DNA of 64,000 nucleotides from Chitinophaga fulva (GCF_012927205.1 NZ_JABBGC010000001.1:2356810-2420809); one strand, 5' to 3'; positions 27,077-37,215 are shown, numbered from the stretch's first letter. Notes: a model not told the origin generated them from the letters alone. Program-made: numbers and translations.

Positions 27077-28528
27077 TTAGAAATTATACCCCATCCTCAC
27101 TTTAATAGGATCAGTCCTCGGCACATGCTGATTATACAGGAAATCAAACAGCACCATCATATTTCCTTTTAGTTTACTGTTGATCTTATACTTTTTGCTG
27201 ATACCGATAAGGCCACTGGGCGTCCATACCTGGCCGACACCATTGGGGACACTGGCGATATCTGGTTGATAGTTCTGTTCGTAACCGCCGTTGAGGAAGA
27301 AAGTGCCTTTCAGTTTCCAGTCGATGAAGGAACGGATACTGGCGCCCTGACCGCTGAAATGAATATCATTAAAGCCGGTACCCAGACCGAGCTTATACGA
27401 GGCCCCGATACCTGCGCTACCGTTTTTATGGAATTTATAGGCTACCTGGCCGGCGAGATCGCTGGTGGTGGGGAAGAACTTGGTGCTACGTTGAAACTGG
27501 ATATTGCTGCCGAATTCCAGCCTTTGCAGAAAACTTTTGGTCTTCAGCTCTTTCGGTTTGAAATTGGGCATATCGGCGGCGTTGTCCAGGTCGGGAAATT
27601 TGCTTTTCAGTTCGTTGATACGGCTGCGGGCTTCGGCCATCTGCTGACCGACAGCGGCGCCGGCATTGGGACCACCGCCCAGCCGTTGCTGGATGAGCTG
27701 CTCCACCTGTGAACGGGTTTGCAGGCCGGCGAGGTCCGCCGGGTTAGCGCTGCTGCCTCCCTGGAGGTTGAACAGGCTGGCCAACTGCGAGTTTTTCTGC
27801 ATGAAATCATTAAAAGCGGGAACTTTTTTGATGATCTCCATCGCTTTCTGTTCTGCTTTTCTTTTATCCTTGAAGACTTCCTTGTACTCTTTCAGCTGCT
27901 GGGCGTAATAGTAGGCTTCCTTGTTCATTTTCTGAAGGTCTTTGGTGAAGCCGGTATATTGGGACAGTTGCTCTTTTAGTTGCTGTTTCCGCTCGCGGAT
28001 GAAGGACTTGATAGCTTCGGCCTGTTGCAGTTTGTCTTTCAGCGCATCCATGGACTTGGTGGCGTTGCCGAGTTTATCGGTAATGCCTTTGCTCTGTTTG
28101 AGCAGGTCGTTGGAACCTTTGAGGAAGGCGAGGGAGTTTTGCAGGCTGTCCAGGTAAGGACCGCCGGGTTGGGAGAGCACGGAAGGTACTTTCACTTTCC
28201 CCAGTTTCCCTTTGAGGCGCGCTTGCAAGTTGCCTAGTGAGTCGATGCTGCGGGTGAAGATATTTTTAGCCGCCACGCTGTCTATTTTGGCCAGTTTTTT
28301 CTGCATGGCCTGTTCTTCTTTCAGGAAGCGTTTAAGTGCTTTGTCAGTGCGCGTGGTTACCTGTTTATTGAGTTTGTCGGCTTTGTTTTTGGCGGTGGAA
28401 ATAAATTTCTCCGGCACCTGTTGCACTTTGGCGGCCACACTGTCTTTTTTAGCCAGGATGTCCTGTGCCAGTACAGGTTGCAGGCAAAAACAACAGAATA
28501 GGAATATAGCAGCGTGAATAAGTTTCAT
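27077..28528 (-). CDS. Secreted coiled-coil protein with C-terminal outer-membrane barrel-like domain
   Basis: 483 residues from the ATG at 28528, chosen because a clean signal peptide starts there (MKLIHAAIFLFCCFCLQPVL, ending AQ); an ATG 22 codons further upstream would bury it. Residues about 25-270 are charged, helical and coiled-coil prone (KSFIRERKQQLKEQLSQYTG). A low-complexity linker follows (about 255-320), and the last 130 residues alternate like a small barrel and end in an aromatic (RMGYNF). The architecture suggests periplasmic helices anchored to the outer membrane. It may be related to the barrel gene at the left window edge. No named family. Confidence 0.6.
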   Translation of the reverse strand: MKLIHAAIFLFCCFCLQPVLAQDILAKKDSVAAKVQQVPEKFISTAKNKADKLNKQVTTRTDKALKRFLKEEQAMQKKLAKIDSVAAKNIFTRSIDSLGNLQARLKGKLGKVKVPSVLSQPGGPYLDSLQNSLAFLKGSNDLLKQSKGITDKLGNATKSMDALKDKLQQAEAIKSFIRERKQQLKEQLSQYTGFTKDLQKMNKEAYYYAQQLKEYKEVFKDKRKAEQKAMEIIKKVPAFNDFMQKNSQLASLFNLQGGSSANPADLAGLQTRSQVEQLIQQRLGGGPNAGAAVGQQMAEARSRINELKSKFPDLDNAADMPNFKPKELKTKSFLQRLEFGSNIQFQRSTKFFPTTSDLAGQVAYKFHKNGSAGIGASYKLGLGTGFNDIHFSGQGASIRSFIDWKLKGTFFLNGGYEQNYQPDIASVPNGVGQVWTPSGLIGISKKYKINSKLKGNMMVLFDFLYNQHVPRTDPIKVRMGYNF

Positions 28529-28600
28529 AAATAGGTACGGGTTACAAATAGTCAGGTGGCTATTGGGCGGTAAGATAGGAATTATCCTGCACATATAAAC

Positions 28601-28631
28601 GAAAAAATCCCCGGCTGTTGAGGCCGGGGAT
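28601..28631 (-). terminator. Terminator of the nrdB-nrdA transcript
   Basis: Nine-base arms (28607-28615 and 28623-28631, core ATCCCCGGC) with a 7-base loop. Read on the minus strand the stem is followed by TTTTTTC, as expected for a rho-independent terminator just after nrdA. Confidence 0.85.
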
Positions 28632-28666
28632 GTTGATAATTATACTTATAAACCCTTTGCAAGTAA

Positions 28667-31042
28667 TTAGGCGCTGCAGGTTACGCAACCTTCTTCCATG
28701 GTGCAAACAGCCCCTTCAGGGATGTCGTCGATGGAGATGTCACCGCCTTTGGCGATAACGGGTTGGATTTGCTGGCCGCCTTGTTTTTCAACGGTAAACT
28801 GTACCGCCTGGGTAGCTGCCTGTGTACGCAGATAATACATACCGGTTTTGAGGCCTTTTTTCCAGGCATAGAAGTGCATGGAGGTCAGCTTGGCGGCAGT
28901 AGGAGTGTCTACGAACAGGTTGAGCGACTGTGACTGGCAGATGAACGCGCCGCGGTCGGCTGCCATGTCGATCAGGCTGCGTTGTTTGATTTCCCAAACT
29001 GTTTTATACAGTTCTTTGATGTTAGCAGGGATCTCGTTGATATTTTGGATGGAACCGTTAGCGGAAATGATTTTTGTTTTCATATCATTGTCCCACAGGC
29101 CCAGTTCCACGAGGTCTTTCAGGAGATGTTTGTTCACTACCACAAACTCACCGCTCAGTACGCGACGGGTATAGATGTTGGAAGTGTACGGCTCGAAGCA
29201 CTCGTTGTTGCCCAGGATCTGGGAAGTAGAGGCTGTCGGCATCGGTGCCAGCAGGAGGGAGTTGCGGATACCATCTTTAATGATGGATTTTTTCAGCGCA
29301 TCCCAGTTCCAGCGGGATGTGGGTGTTACGTCCCACATATCGAATTGCAGCACACCTTTGGAGGCTGGTGAGCCCGGGAAGGTTTCGTAGTAACCGTCTT
29401 TTTTGGCGAGATCGTTGGAAGCGGTGAGGCCGGCGAAGTAGATGGTTTCAAATATTTCGCTGTTCAGTTTTTTAGCTTCATCGCTTTCGAAAGGATAACG
29501 CATCAGGATAAACGCATCAGCGAGACCTTGTACACCCAGACCGATCGGGCGGTGGCGCAGGTTGCTGCGTTCTGCCTCTTCTACAGGGTAGTAGTTGTGA
29601 TCGATGATTTTGTTCAGGTTCAAAGTAGCCTGGTAGGTTACTTCAAACAGTTTCTGATGGTCAAACACGCCTTCGTTTACGAAGCGGGGCAGCGCCAAAG
29701 AGGCGAGGTTACATACGGCCACTTCATTAGCGTCGGTATATTCGATGATCTCTGTGCAGAGGTTGGAGCTCTTGATGGTGCCCAGGTTCTGCTGGTTGGA
29801 CTTGCGGTTGGCAGAGTCTTTATACAGCAGGTACGGAGTACCGGTTTCAATTTGAGCGTCCAGGATGGCGAACCACAGGTCCTGTGCTTTCACAGTTTTG
29901 CGGGCGCGGTTTTCCTTTTCGTATTTTTCGTACAGGGCTTCAAATTCTTCGCCCCAGCATTCGTGCAGTCCGGGTGCTTCATGTGGACAGAAGAGTGACC
30001 AGGTGCCGTTGGCTTCTACGCGTTTCATGAACAGGTCAGGCATCCAGAGGGCGTAGAAGAGGTCGCGGGCGCGCATTTCTTCTTTACCGTGGTTTTTACG
30101 CAGGTCCAGGAATTCGAAGATATCGGCATGCCATGGTTCCAGGTAGATAGCGAAAGCGCCTTTGCGTTTTCCGCCGCCCTGGTCCACATAACGGGCAGTG
30201 TCGTTGAATACACGCAGCATCGGGATGATACCGTTGGAGGTACCGTTGGTGCCGCTGATATAAGAACCGGTAGCCCGGATGTTATGAATGCTCAGACCGA
30301 TACCACCGGCGCTCTGAGAGATCTTGGCGGTCTGCTTCAGGGTGTCGTAGATACCTTCGATGCTGTCGTCCTGCATGGTGAGCAGGAAGCAGGAAGACAT
30401 CTGCGGTTTCGGTGTGCCGGCGTTGAAGAGGGTGGGCGTGGCATGTGTGAACCAGCGCTCGCTCATCAGGTTGTATGTTTTGATCGCAGATTCGATGTCT
30501 TCTTTGTGGATACCTACAGACACACGCATGAACATGTGCTGCGGACGTTCTACTACTTTACCGTCTGTTTTCAACAGGTAAGAGCGCTCCAGTGTTTTGA
30601 AACCGAAGTAGTCGAAGGCGAAATCGCGGTCGTAAATAATGTTGGAGTCAAGGGTATCTGCATTTTTCTCAATGATGTCCCACACTTCGTCAGACAGCAA
30701 GGCTGCGTTCTTACCGGTTTTAGGATCAATGTAGTTATACAGTTTACGCATCGTTTTGGAGAACGATTTTTCTGTATTCTTATGCAGGTTGCTTACAGCT
30801 ATGCGGGAAGCCAGCAGGGCGTAGTCCGGGTGTTTGGTGGTAAGGGACGCAGCTGTTTCAGCGGCCAGGTTGTCCAGCTCTGAAGTAGTTACGCCATCGT
30901 ATAAACCCTGGATCACTTTCTTGGCCACGTCTATTGCGTCTACATATTCCGTATTAAAACCGTAGCACAGTTTTTCGATACGGGCAGTGATTTTGTCGAA
31001 TTTCACTGCTTCTTTTCGTCCATCTCTCTTGATTACGAACAT
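28667..31042 (-). CDS. nrdA: Ribonucleoside-diphosphate reductase, class I alpha subunit
   Basis: 791 residues, normal for a class Ia large subunit. It reduces NDPs to dNDPs with NrdB supplying the radical. An N-terminal ATP-cone ([20 protein letters not shown]) suggests allosteric control by dATP. Active-site residues are visible: redox cysteines in SSCFL (about C218) and VCNLASL (about C444), the thiyl-radical cysteine and acid in NLCTE (C429, E431), and a C-terminal thiol pair CVTC (786/789) that relays electrons from thioredoxin. It lies 84 bases downstream of nrdB on the same strand, the reverse of the usual nrdAB order, and is followed by a terminator. Confidence 0.97.
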   Translation of the reverse strand: MFVIKRDGRKEAVKFDKITARIEKLCYGFNTEYVDAIDVAKKVIQGLYDGVTTSELDNLAAETAASLTTKHPDYALLASRIAVSNLHKNTEKSFSKTMRKLYNYIDPKTGKNAALLSDEVWDIIEKNADTLDSNIIYDRDFAFDYFGFKTLERSYLLKTDGKVVERPQHMFMRVSVGIHKEDIESAIKTYNLMSERWFTHATPTLFNAGTPKPQMSSCFLLTMQDDSIEGIYDTLKQTAKISQSAGGIGLSIHNIRATGSYISGTNGTSNGIIPMLRVFNDTARYVDQGGGKRKGAFAIYLEPWHADIFEFLDLRKNHGKEEMRARDLFYALWMPDLFMKRVEANGTWSLFCPHEAPGLHECWGEEFEALYEKYEKENRARKTVKAQDLWFAILDAQIETGTPYLLYKDSANRKSNQQNLGTIKSSNLCTEIIEYTDANEVAVCNLASLALPRFVNEGVFDHQKLFEVTYQATLNLNKIIDHNYYPVEEAERSNLRHRPIGLGVQGLADAFILMRYPFESDEAKKLNSEIFETIYFAGLTASNDLAKKDGYYETFPGSPASKGVLQFDMWDVTPTSRWNWDALKKSIIKDGIRNSLLLAPMPTASTSQILGNNECFEPYTSNIYTRRVLSGEFVVVNKHLLKDLVELGLWDNDMKTKIISANGSIQNINEIPANIKELYKTVWEIKQRSLIDMAADRGAFICQSQSLNLFVDTPTAAKLTSMHFYAWKKGLKTGMYYLRTQAATQAVQFTVEKQGGQQIQPVIAKGGDISIDDIPEGAVCTMEEGCVTCSA

Positions 31043-31126
31043 GGGTTTGTGAATTTAAGAGGTTAGATAAAATTTGGTTAGTTTTTCATTTAGTCATTTA
31101 AATAACCAAATGACACCATGAATAAA

Positions 31127-32101
31127 TTAAAAGTCTTCTTCCAGGCTGAAGGTCTGCGCTTCTTTGCTGCCGCCCATTACGCCTGACTTCTGATAGTCAC
31201 CCACACGTTTCTCAAAGAAATTGGTCTTGCCTTGCAATGAAATCATTTCCATGAAGTCAAAAGGATTGGACGCGTTGTATATTTTGCTGTAGCCCAGCTC
31301 AGACAACCATCTGTCGGCCACAAACTCGATGTATTGAGTCATCAGGTCTGAGTTCATGCCAATCAGGGCTACCGGTAAGGCTTCTGTAATGAATTCTTTT
31401 TCGTAGCTCACCGCATCACGGATGATGGTGTGCACTTGTTCTTCGCTGAGTTTATTTTCCAGCATGCTGTACAGCAGGCAGGCAAATTCGCAGTGCAGTC
31501 CTTCGTCACGGCTGATCAGCTCATTGGAGAAGGTCAGACCAGGCATCAGGCCTCTTTTCTTCAGCCAGAAGATAGAGCAGAAGCTGCCGCTGAAGAAGAT
31601 ACCTTCTACTGCTGCAAAAGCTACCAGGCGTTCTGCAAAGGTGCCGTTCTCGATCCAGCGCAGCGCCCATTCTGCCTTTTTCTTCACCGCAGGTACGGTG
31701 TCGATGGCGTGGAACAGCCGGTCTTTTTCTACTGCGTCTTTGATATAGGTGTCAATCAGCAATGCATATGTCTCGGAGTGGATATTTTCCATCATGATCT
31801 GGAAACCGTAGAAACAACGGGCTTCCGGGATCTGTACTTCACTCATGAAGTTTACGGCCAGGTTCTCATTGACGATACCATCGCTGGCGGCAAAAAAAGC
31901 AAGTACGTGGGATATAAAGTGGCGCTCGCCGTCATTCATGCTGGCCCAATCTTTCATGTCTGCACTCAGGTCTATCTCTTCGGCCGTCCAAAAACTCGCT
32001 TCGTGTTTCTTATACTGCTCCCAGATCCTGGGATATTTGATCGGTAATAAGACAAAACGGTCCTTGTTCTCTTTTAAAAGAATTTCATTCTCGTTACTCA
32101 T
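31127..32101 (-). CDS. nrdB: Ribonucleoside-diphosphate reductase, class I beta subunit
   Basis: 324 residues. The diiron and radical residues are visible in an R2 of eukaryote-like type: [10 protein letters not shown] (acid ligand about D44), MENIHSETY (E105, H108 and the tyrosyl-radical candidate Y112) and a second helix pair ([20 protein letters not shown]). The acidic, aromatic C-terminal tail SLEEDF docks into NrdA. First gene of the nrdB-nrdA operon. Presence of the tyrosine argues for a stable-radical class Ia/Ib enzyme that needs oxygen, so the organism is aerobic or oxygen tolerant. Confidence 0.97.
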   Translation of the reverse strand: MSNENEILLKENKDRFVLLPIKYPRIWEQYKKHEASFWTAEEIDLSADMKDWASMNDGERHFISHVLAFFAASDGIVNENLAVNFMSEVQIPEARCFYGFQIMMENIHSETYALLIDTYIKDAVEKDRLFHAIDTVPAVKKKAEWALRWIENGTFAERLVAFAAVEGIFFSGSFCSIFWLKKRGLMPGLTFSNELISRDEGLHCEFACLLYSMLENKLSEEQVHTIIRDAVSYEKEFITEALPVALIGMNSDLMTQYIEFVADRWLSELGYSKIYNASNPFDFMEMISLQGKTNFFEKRVGDYQKSGVMGGSKEAQTFSLEEDF

Positions 32102-32239
32102 AATAATATTTTTTATATCGGGTCGCGGTTCTCGGTTTTTCCTAAATGGGGTTGGTATACTGAAAAATTCGCATATCTCACATTTACCACCTGCCTGTTT
32201 CCAGCATCTATATCCTAAAACTGATTACGTCCGGGATTA

Positions 32240-32247
32240 CAAATGTA
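32240..32247 (-). promoter_or_regulatory. Candidate -7 element upstream of nrdB
   Basis: On the minus strand TACATTTG matches the Bacteroidota -7 consensus TAnnTTTG, about 140 bases upstream of the nrdB start. I found no convincing -33 element at normal spacing, so this is weak. Confidence 0.25.
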
Positions 32248-32295
32248 AGGAACGACATTAGGGAGGGGAGTTTTAGTTTTCAACAGGTGTGGAAA

Positions 32296-32313
32296 AACAA
32301 TGTGAACATTGTT
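32296..32313. promoter_or_regulatory. Palindrome upstream of nrdB, candidate operator
   Basis: AACAATGT-GA-ACATTGTT is a perfect 8-base-arm dyad in the 450-base region between divergent nrdB and the ABC exporter genes. It has the size of a dimeric regulator site, possibly NrdR-like in role, although it does not match the NrdR box I know. A second small dyad TTTTTTC/GAAAAAA lies at 32369-32387. The rest of the region is featureless. Confidence 0.35.
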
Positions 32314-32551
32314 GAAATGTAGTGCTGGAGCATGTTTCACGGTGATGTGGAAAACCCTGGGTATAACATTTTTTCTTCATGAAAAAAGCATGACATTTTG
32401 AGGAAATATATACACAAAAACCTTATGGACCGGCTAATAGTATGATGATCAGTGTAAAAAAAGCCGCTGGCAAATTTTTGTTAAATTGAATACCGGAATA
32501 TATTATTATAAGGATTAATTCTTCATATTTACGGCCGATCAACTTATACGT

Positions 32552-33193
32552 ATGCCCGAACCGGTTATTGCCCTTCATGCTGTCAAAAAGAATTACCAGG
32601 ATGTGCCCATACTGGATATCCCCCATCTGGAACTGCCGGCCGGCATATACTGGCTACAGGGCGAAAACGGCGCGGGTAAAACCACCTGTATGAAAGTGAT
32701 GGCCGGCCTCATACCCTTCAAAGGGGAAATCCGGCTTCGCGGGGAGGTCAGCAGCAAAGACCATCCTGTCGCTTTCCGCCGGCTGATCAACTACGCGGAG
32801 GCGGAACCGTTCTATCCGGCCTTCCTCACCGGCCGCGATCTGCTGGAACTCTACCTCGGTACCAAAGGGGGCGACCGCCAGCTGATTGGCGAAATAGCGG
32901 AGAGAATGGGTGTGCACATCTTTGTGAATAACCCGGTGAGCACCTATTCCAGCGGGATGCTCAAAAAACTGTCACTGCTGCTGGCCTTTACGGGCAATCC
33001 GGCGGTGATCCTGCTCGATGAGCCCCTTATCACCATCGATACCCGCACGCTGGCCATCATGTACGACCTGGTCCGCACCCGCCACGCGAATGGCGTTACT
33101 TTCCTTATCACTTCCCACCAGCCGCTGGACCCGGAAGAGGTCACCATCACGGGCACCCTGCGGATTGCGGATAAAAACATTACGCTCAATTAA
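32552..33193 (+). CDS. ABC transporter ATP-binding protein
   Basis: 213 residues with all motor motifs: Walker A GENGAGKTT (37-45), signature YSSGML (132-137), Walker B ILLDEP (153-158) and a switch histidine in ITSHQP near residue 190. It hydrolyses ATP at the inner membrane for the permease encoded one base downstream. The small size and the partner without periplasmic binding protein point to an exporter of the CcmA/ABC-2 group. Substrate unknown. Confidence 0.9.
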   Translation: MPEPVIALHAVKKNYQDVPILDIPHLELPAGIYWLQGENGAGKTTCMKVMAGLIPFKGEIRLRGEVSSKDHPVAFRRLINYAEAEPFYPAFLTGRDLLELYLGTKGGDRQLIGEIAERMGVHIFVNNPVSTYSSGMLKKLSLLLAFTGNPAVILLDEPLITIDTRTLAIMYDLVRTRHANGVTFLITSHQPLDPEEVTITGTLRIADKNITLN

Positions 33194-33194
33194 T

Positions 33195-34316
33195 ATGCGT
33201 TCAGTTACGGCCATCCTGCAAAAAATATTCACTACCCAGTTTTATATACAGAACACGGGCTTCTTCCTGGTGCTGTTCTACTTCCTATTCGGCGTGGTGG
33301 ACAGTGGCAGCCTTATCAGCTATCACAAAGGGCTCATGATGGGCTTCCTCGAAGGTCCTTCGTTCTTGCTGATCGTACTGGCGCTATGGGCGCTCTACTG
33401 CCTCAAATGTGTCGGCTTCGTGATGAAAGTGCTGCAAAGCCAGGGCTACGAATTCCTGTACCCGGCCATGGGCAGCATGGATAAAAACAGGCGGCTCCGC
33501 GAATGGCTGCTGATTCACAATGCCATCTACCTGCCGGTATGGATATATGCGGGAGTAGCGATGATGGTGGGTATTCGGTATCATTATTACGGGTCTTCCA
33601 TCATCATCCTGGTGTTTAATGTGGCCATGGCCCTTTGGCCACTGGCGCTGTACGACAGGAAACTGTTCCAGCCGGATATTTTCTTCTTTACAGGGTATCT
33701 GCAACGCTGGATCAACCGCCGCTTTACCAAACCACCAGTGCTGTATTTCCTGTATGAACTGTTTACACAGTTTCCCCGCCGCATCCTCACGGCTAAACTG
33801 GTGTCTGCCCTGATGTTATGGCTCACATTTTTCCTCATGCAGCAGGGTGATTACTTTGATCTGCGCGGCCTTCAGCTGGGCGTGATGTTAAGTGTGCTGC
33901 TGCATCTTCAGCTGCTCACGCATCACCGCGCCTTTGATGATACATGGCTCAATTTCATGGAAAACCTGCCTATCAGCACCTTCCGGCATTATACCCGCAT
34001 GGCGGCTGTCTACCTGATCATGTGGATACCGGAAATGGTGATGATCACGGTCAACGCCTATACGAAAACATCTGTGCTGTCACTGCTCATGGTTTTCTGC
34101 CTGGCGCTTTCCCTGTTGATGTTTTTCCGCGCGCTCTTATATTTTCCGAAGATGAATAACGAACTGCACGTGCGTTATGTACTGCTCACCTGTTTCGTCG
34201 TGCTGTTTATGGTGCTCGGACATTATGAATGGCTCGCTATTCTGCTGTTACAGGTGCTTTCAGCGATTGTTTTCTTTAGCAAATACCGGCGGTACGAACC
34301 TTATATTGAATCGTAA
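33195..34316 (+). CDS. ABC exporter membrane subunit, multi-pass
   Basis: 373 residues starting at the ATG one base after the ATPase stop; longer frames upstream overlap the ATPase and are not real. There are about nine to ten hydrophobic segments (for example FFLVLFYFLFGVVDSG, SFLLIVLALWALYCL, LSLLMVFCLALSLLMFF), with short loops and no signal peptide. It is the membrane partner of the ATPase at 32552. The family is not one of the well-characterised ABC-2 permeases; substrate unknown. Confidence 0.8.
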   Translation: MRSVTAILQKIFTTQFYIQNTGFFLVLFYFLFGVVDSGSLISYHKGLMMGFLEGPSFLLIVLALWALYCLKCVGFVMKVLQSQGYEFLYPAMGSMDKNRRLREWLLIHNAIYLPVWIYAGVAMMVGIRYHYYGSSIIILVFNVAMALWPLALYDRKLFQPDIFFFTGYLQRWINRRFTKPPVLYFLYELFTQFPRRILTAKLVSALMLWLTFFLMQQGDYFDLRGLQLGVMLSVLLHLQLLTHHRAFDDTWLNFMENLPISTFRHYTRMAAVYLIMWIPEMVMITVNAYTKTSVLSLLMVFCLALSLLMFFRALLYFPKMNNELHVRYVLLTCFVVLFMVLGHYEWLAILLLQVLSAIVFFSKYRRYEPYIES

Positions 34317-34426
34317 AAAGAGAGGTGTTACAAACAATTCAAATCAATTCATATTTACATTCGCTTGGCGTCGCATTCCCGATATTTTCATATTCGTCAT
34401 ATTGGTGATTCCCCGATTCCCCGATT

Positions 34427-34456
34427 CCCAGGGCTGAAGCCCTGGGCTACGATGTT
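34427..34456 (-). repeat. REP-like palindrome copy 1
   Basis: The 20-base palindrome CCCAGGGCT-GA-AGCCCTGGG (34427-34446) is followed by CTACGATGTT, the reverse complement of the AACATCGTAG tag that marks this repeat family. On its other side GATTCCCC is tandemly repeated (34417-34430). Three further copies occur in the window. Confidence 0.85.
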
Positions 34457-34552
34457 ATTCAGGTTCTTTTATGGCGGCATTATAATAGTAACCGGCCAGA
34501 TGTGGCCAGTGCTGGGATATTCAACAGGGTACGTTCATTTATTGCAGTAGTA

Positions 34553-34602
34553 ATTTTAAATGAATCGGGCTGACCAATTGGTCAGCCCGATTCATTTAAA
34601 AT
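34553..34602. terminator. Perfect 50-base palindrome, bidirectional terminator
   Basis: Two 25-base arms without mismatch, GC-rich centre (GGGCTGACC) and A/T-rich ends, lie between convergent genes (exporter ends 34316, FMN reductase ends 34955). The T-rich ends on both strands fit a bidirectional rho-independent terminator. Confidence 0.7.
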
Positions 34603-34736
34603 CTAAAATGTTTATGGTAGGTACTCATTTACAGCACATCCGGATAATGTTCAATTCATGTAGGATTTATCACCGATTGTCGCTAGACAGCCGTTAACCA
34701 GTAGTTAAGGAATGAAGCTAAATGAGGACTTGAAGA

Positions 34737-34765
34737 ACATCGTAGCCCAGGGCTTCAGCCCTGGG
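34737..34765 (+). repeat. REP-like palindrome copy 2
   Basis: AACATCGTAG followed by the CCCAGGGCT/AGCCCTGGG palindrome at 34746-34765. It is directly followed by the heptamer array at 34779. Confidence 0.85.
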
Positions 34766-34778
34766 AATCTCGAATGCA

Positions 34779-34912
34779 CGAATCCCGAATCCCGAACCCC
34801 GAATGCACAAACCCTTAAACCTCGGATGTACGAATCCCGAATCCCGAATCCCGAACCCCGAATGCACAAACCCTTAAACCCCGGATGCACAATTGCCCGA
34901 ATCCCGGATGTA
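34779..34912. repeat. Nested tandem repeat with AATCCCG heptamers
   Basis: A unit of about 52 bases (34779-34830) is repeated as 59 bases (34831-34889), the difference being one extra AATCCCG heptamer, and partly again to 34912. Each unit contains CGAATGCACAAACCCTTAAA. It abuts REP copy 2. No coding potential is likely. Confidence 0.8.
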
Positions 34913-34954
34913 CATTCGGCGTAAATACACGCACATCTCATCCAAAACATTCAT

Positions 34955-35524
34955 TTATTTCCCCTCACGCGGAAAACGATCGCTCAGCGTTGCCAGCGAT
35001 TCCAGCATGATCGGTAATTGTTTACGGATAAATTCATCGTTCAGATTACCGTTTTCATCAAACTTATGCTGTGCATTGGCAATCATGATTTCCGGTTTGT
35101 TCACCACATGGGCGTTGAGGAACACCATCACCTGCCGCAGGTGGTACTGCATGCGTGCGGTGCCTACGTTACCCTGACTGGCGCCCAGGATGGCTACGGC
35201 TTTCTCGTTGAAAGGTTTGTCGGGGTGCCTGGAAAGCACGTCTATCACGTTTTTCAGGCCGCCAGGAATAGAGTAGTTGTATTCCGGTGAAACAAAAATA
35301 ACCCCATCGGAGGATTGTATTTTCTCCGCAATAGGCACTACCTGTTCCAGCAGCTCCGTATGTACGTCGGCGTTATACACAGGGACGTGGTCGTAAAATA
35401 CCTGTTCAATAGTGATGTGTGATGGCGCCAGCATTTGCATGGCTTTGAGGGCCATCTCGTTGTAGGACCCTTTTCTGAGGCTGCCACAGAAGGCAATAAA
35501 ATGATACTTTTTTTCGACAGACAT
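34955..35524 (-). CDS. NADPH-dependent FMN reductase
   Basis: 189 residues of flavodoxin-like fold. The phosphate-binding loop GSLRKGSYN (14-22) and the flavin-contact segment SPEYNYSIPGGLKNVIDVLS are diagnostic of the SsuE/YieF/azoreductase family, which reduces FMN, quinones or azo compounds with NAD(P)H in the cytoplasm. It starts 17 bases after the stop of the upstream TPR-like gene on the same strand, so the two may be cotranscribed. Physiological substrate not determinable. Confidence 0.9.
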   Translation of the reverse strand: MSVEKKYHFIAFCGSLRKGSYNEMALKAMQMLAPSHITIEQVFYDHVPVYNADVHTELLEQVVPIAEKIQSSDGVIFVSPEYNYSIPGGLKNVIDVLSRHPDKPFNEKAVAILGASQGNVGTARMQYHLRQVMVFLNAHVVNKPEIMIANAQHKFDENGNLNDEFIRKQLPIMLESLATLSDRFPREGK

Positions 35525-35541
35525 TGGACTGCTTTAAATGA

Positions 35542-37095
35542 TTAAATTCTTCTTTCTTTATTGATGAACTTCCGGTGAATAACTTCCTGCACGGGGATGT
35601 TCTCGATCTTGCTTTCCAGCCACGAGATGATGTCCAGGTAGAGGAAGGACCGGCGTTCGTAAGGATCTTCGGAGATCTGTTCCAGCCTGTCTTTCAGGTC
35701 CACAAAGGCGCTGCGCAGCTCTTTGGGGTTAGCGTAAATATAACGGCGCAGGAACTTCATGATCGCTTCCATCACCAGTCCAAGGTCTTTGTGTTTGGAG
35801 ATGAAGTGGTAAACGGATTTGATCAGGTATTCCACCAGGCTGTAATTTTCCAGTTCGTAGTGCGCGATGAGATGCAGTATACGGGCAAAACACTGAATAT
35901 CGGCGCGCAGGTTGCCGATCTTCAGGTTGATGATTTTATTGAGATAAAAAATCGCTTTACTGTTATCGCCGCTACCGAAATACAGGCAGGCGATCTTATA
36001 GTAAAACACCAGTACCCGGTGCTGGTCTATTTTTAGGGTGTGATTGCTGATCTCAGACTCCAGCTCTGGTACCATGGCCAAACCCTGGCTGAAAGTGCCT
36101 TCCAGGAAGTAGCGGTTGATCTTGGCGGTATACAGGTATACAAACGCCGAGGTGCGCGTATTCTCATGGAAATGTTCTTCGTTGGCCCGGATGAACGTTT
36201 CCAGGTCACTCAGCGCTGACTTGAACTTCTCAAAGTTAGATGTATAAAAATGGGCGGTCAGCAGGTTGTGCTGTGCCTTGATGTACAGGTCCATGTCGGT
36301 CTGTTGCAACCTGGGATACTGTTTGAACAAATCCACCCATTTCTGTGTATACCGGTAATACATCACAAAGTCCTGCAGGATATAATAATACCAGCAGGAG
36401 GCCTGGTATAGGTATATTTTCTCATAGAAGCTCATCTGCGAAGCGTCGCGCTGCGGCAGCTGGCCTTCAAAAAACGATTTCACCATGTCGGCGTCGCGCT
36501 CGTTGCGGGCGTGTCCCAGCTTAAGGTACAGGCCGTACATGCGGAGGGAGAGCGTGCTTAGTCGACTGATATGTGTGAGCTGGTGTTCTATCTGCCGGGA
36601 TTCGGAGCTGAGTGCTTCCGCCCGGTTCTCGAGGCTGCGGGTGATATGCCGGGATTCAATCAGTTTTTCAAACTCCACAATTTCGTAGCTCATCATCACT
36701 TCTTCCTGCTCCAGCGCCATGGTTTTGGCTTTGGCCAGCACTTTAAGGCTCTGGTTGTACAGTCCTTTATTATAAAGCACCCGGGCATGGTCCAGCTGTT
36801 CCCGCAGGTCTATCAGCGGGTCTTTCTGTTTATACAGCTGTCGCAGGCTCGATAGCAGATGTTTGTATAAGTGTGCCTTCACATTGGATAACTGCTGTTT
36901 CTTCAGGTCCGGCACTTTCTTCAATATCTGCTCCTCGTCGTAATCCTTCATTTTGTCCAACGTATTGAACAGCTGAATGAACAATACGTCGTCTTTGGTA
37001 TTATTCTTATTAAATGCCAGCTGAAAATTCCGCTTTTCGGCTTTAGTTAGCGTTTTTATTAATATGAATAAAGCATCACTTTGGCTGTTGGGCAT
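35542..37095 (-). CDS. TPR-like helical protein, unknown function
   Basis: 517 residues, all helical, with repeated helix pairs rich in Tyr, Leu and Lys (LYNKGLYNQSLKVLAKAKTM; GDNSKAIFYLNKIINLKIGN), resembling degenerate tetratricopeptide repeats. The N-terminus (DALFILIKTLTKAEKRNFQL) is a pattern I associate with a Bacteroidota-specific hypothetical family. No signal peptide and no enzyme motif. It is divergent from leuC and precedes the FMN reductase by 17 bases. Probably a scaffold; function unknown. Confidence 0.7.
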   Translation of the reverse strand: MPNSQSDALFILIKTLTKAEKRNFQLAFNKNNTKDDVLFIQLFNTLDKMKDYDEEQILKKVPDLKKQQLSNVKAHLYKHLLSSLRQLYKQKDPLIDLREQLDHARVLYNKGLYNQSLKVLAKAKTMALEQEEVMMSYEIVEFEKLIESRHITRSLENRAEALSSESRQIEHQLTHISRLSTLSLRMYGLYLKLGHARNERDADMVKSFFEGQLPQRDASQMSFYEKIYLYQASCWYYYILQDFVMYYRYTQKWVDLFKQYPRLQQTDMDLYIKAQHNLLTAHFYTSNFEKFKSALSDLETFIRANEEHFHENTRTSAFVYLYTAKINRYFLEGTFSQGLAMVPELESEISNHTLKIDQHRVLVFYYKIACLYFGSGDNSKAIFYLNKIINLKIGNLRADIQCFARILHLIAHYELENYSLVEYLIKSVYHFISKHKDLGLVMEAIMKFLRRYIYANPKELRSAFVDLKDRLEQISEDPYERRSFLYLDIISWLESKIENIPVQEVIHRKFINKERRI

Positions 37096-37207
37096 CGTTA
37101 ATAAATTCTTATAAGTAATTGATAAACAATCTATTGATGTATATCAACCTATTTTAAAAGTTGTAATTATAGCAAATTTAGCGATATGGCAATTAAATAT
37201 TGCCCAT

Positions 37208-37215
37208 TAGATTTG
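37208..37215 (+). promoter_or_regulatory. Candidate -7 element of the leucine operon
   Basis: TAGATTTG matches TAnnTTTG and lies 35 bases upstream of the leuC ATG. The upstream sequence is AT-rich without a clear -33 element. No T-box or leader peptide with leucine codons was seen. Confidence 0.35.
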
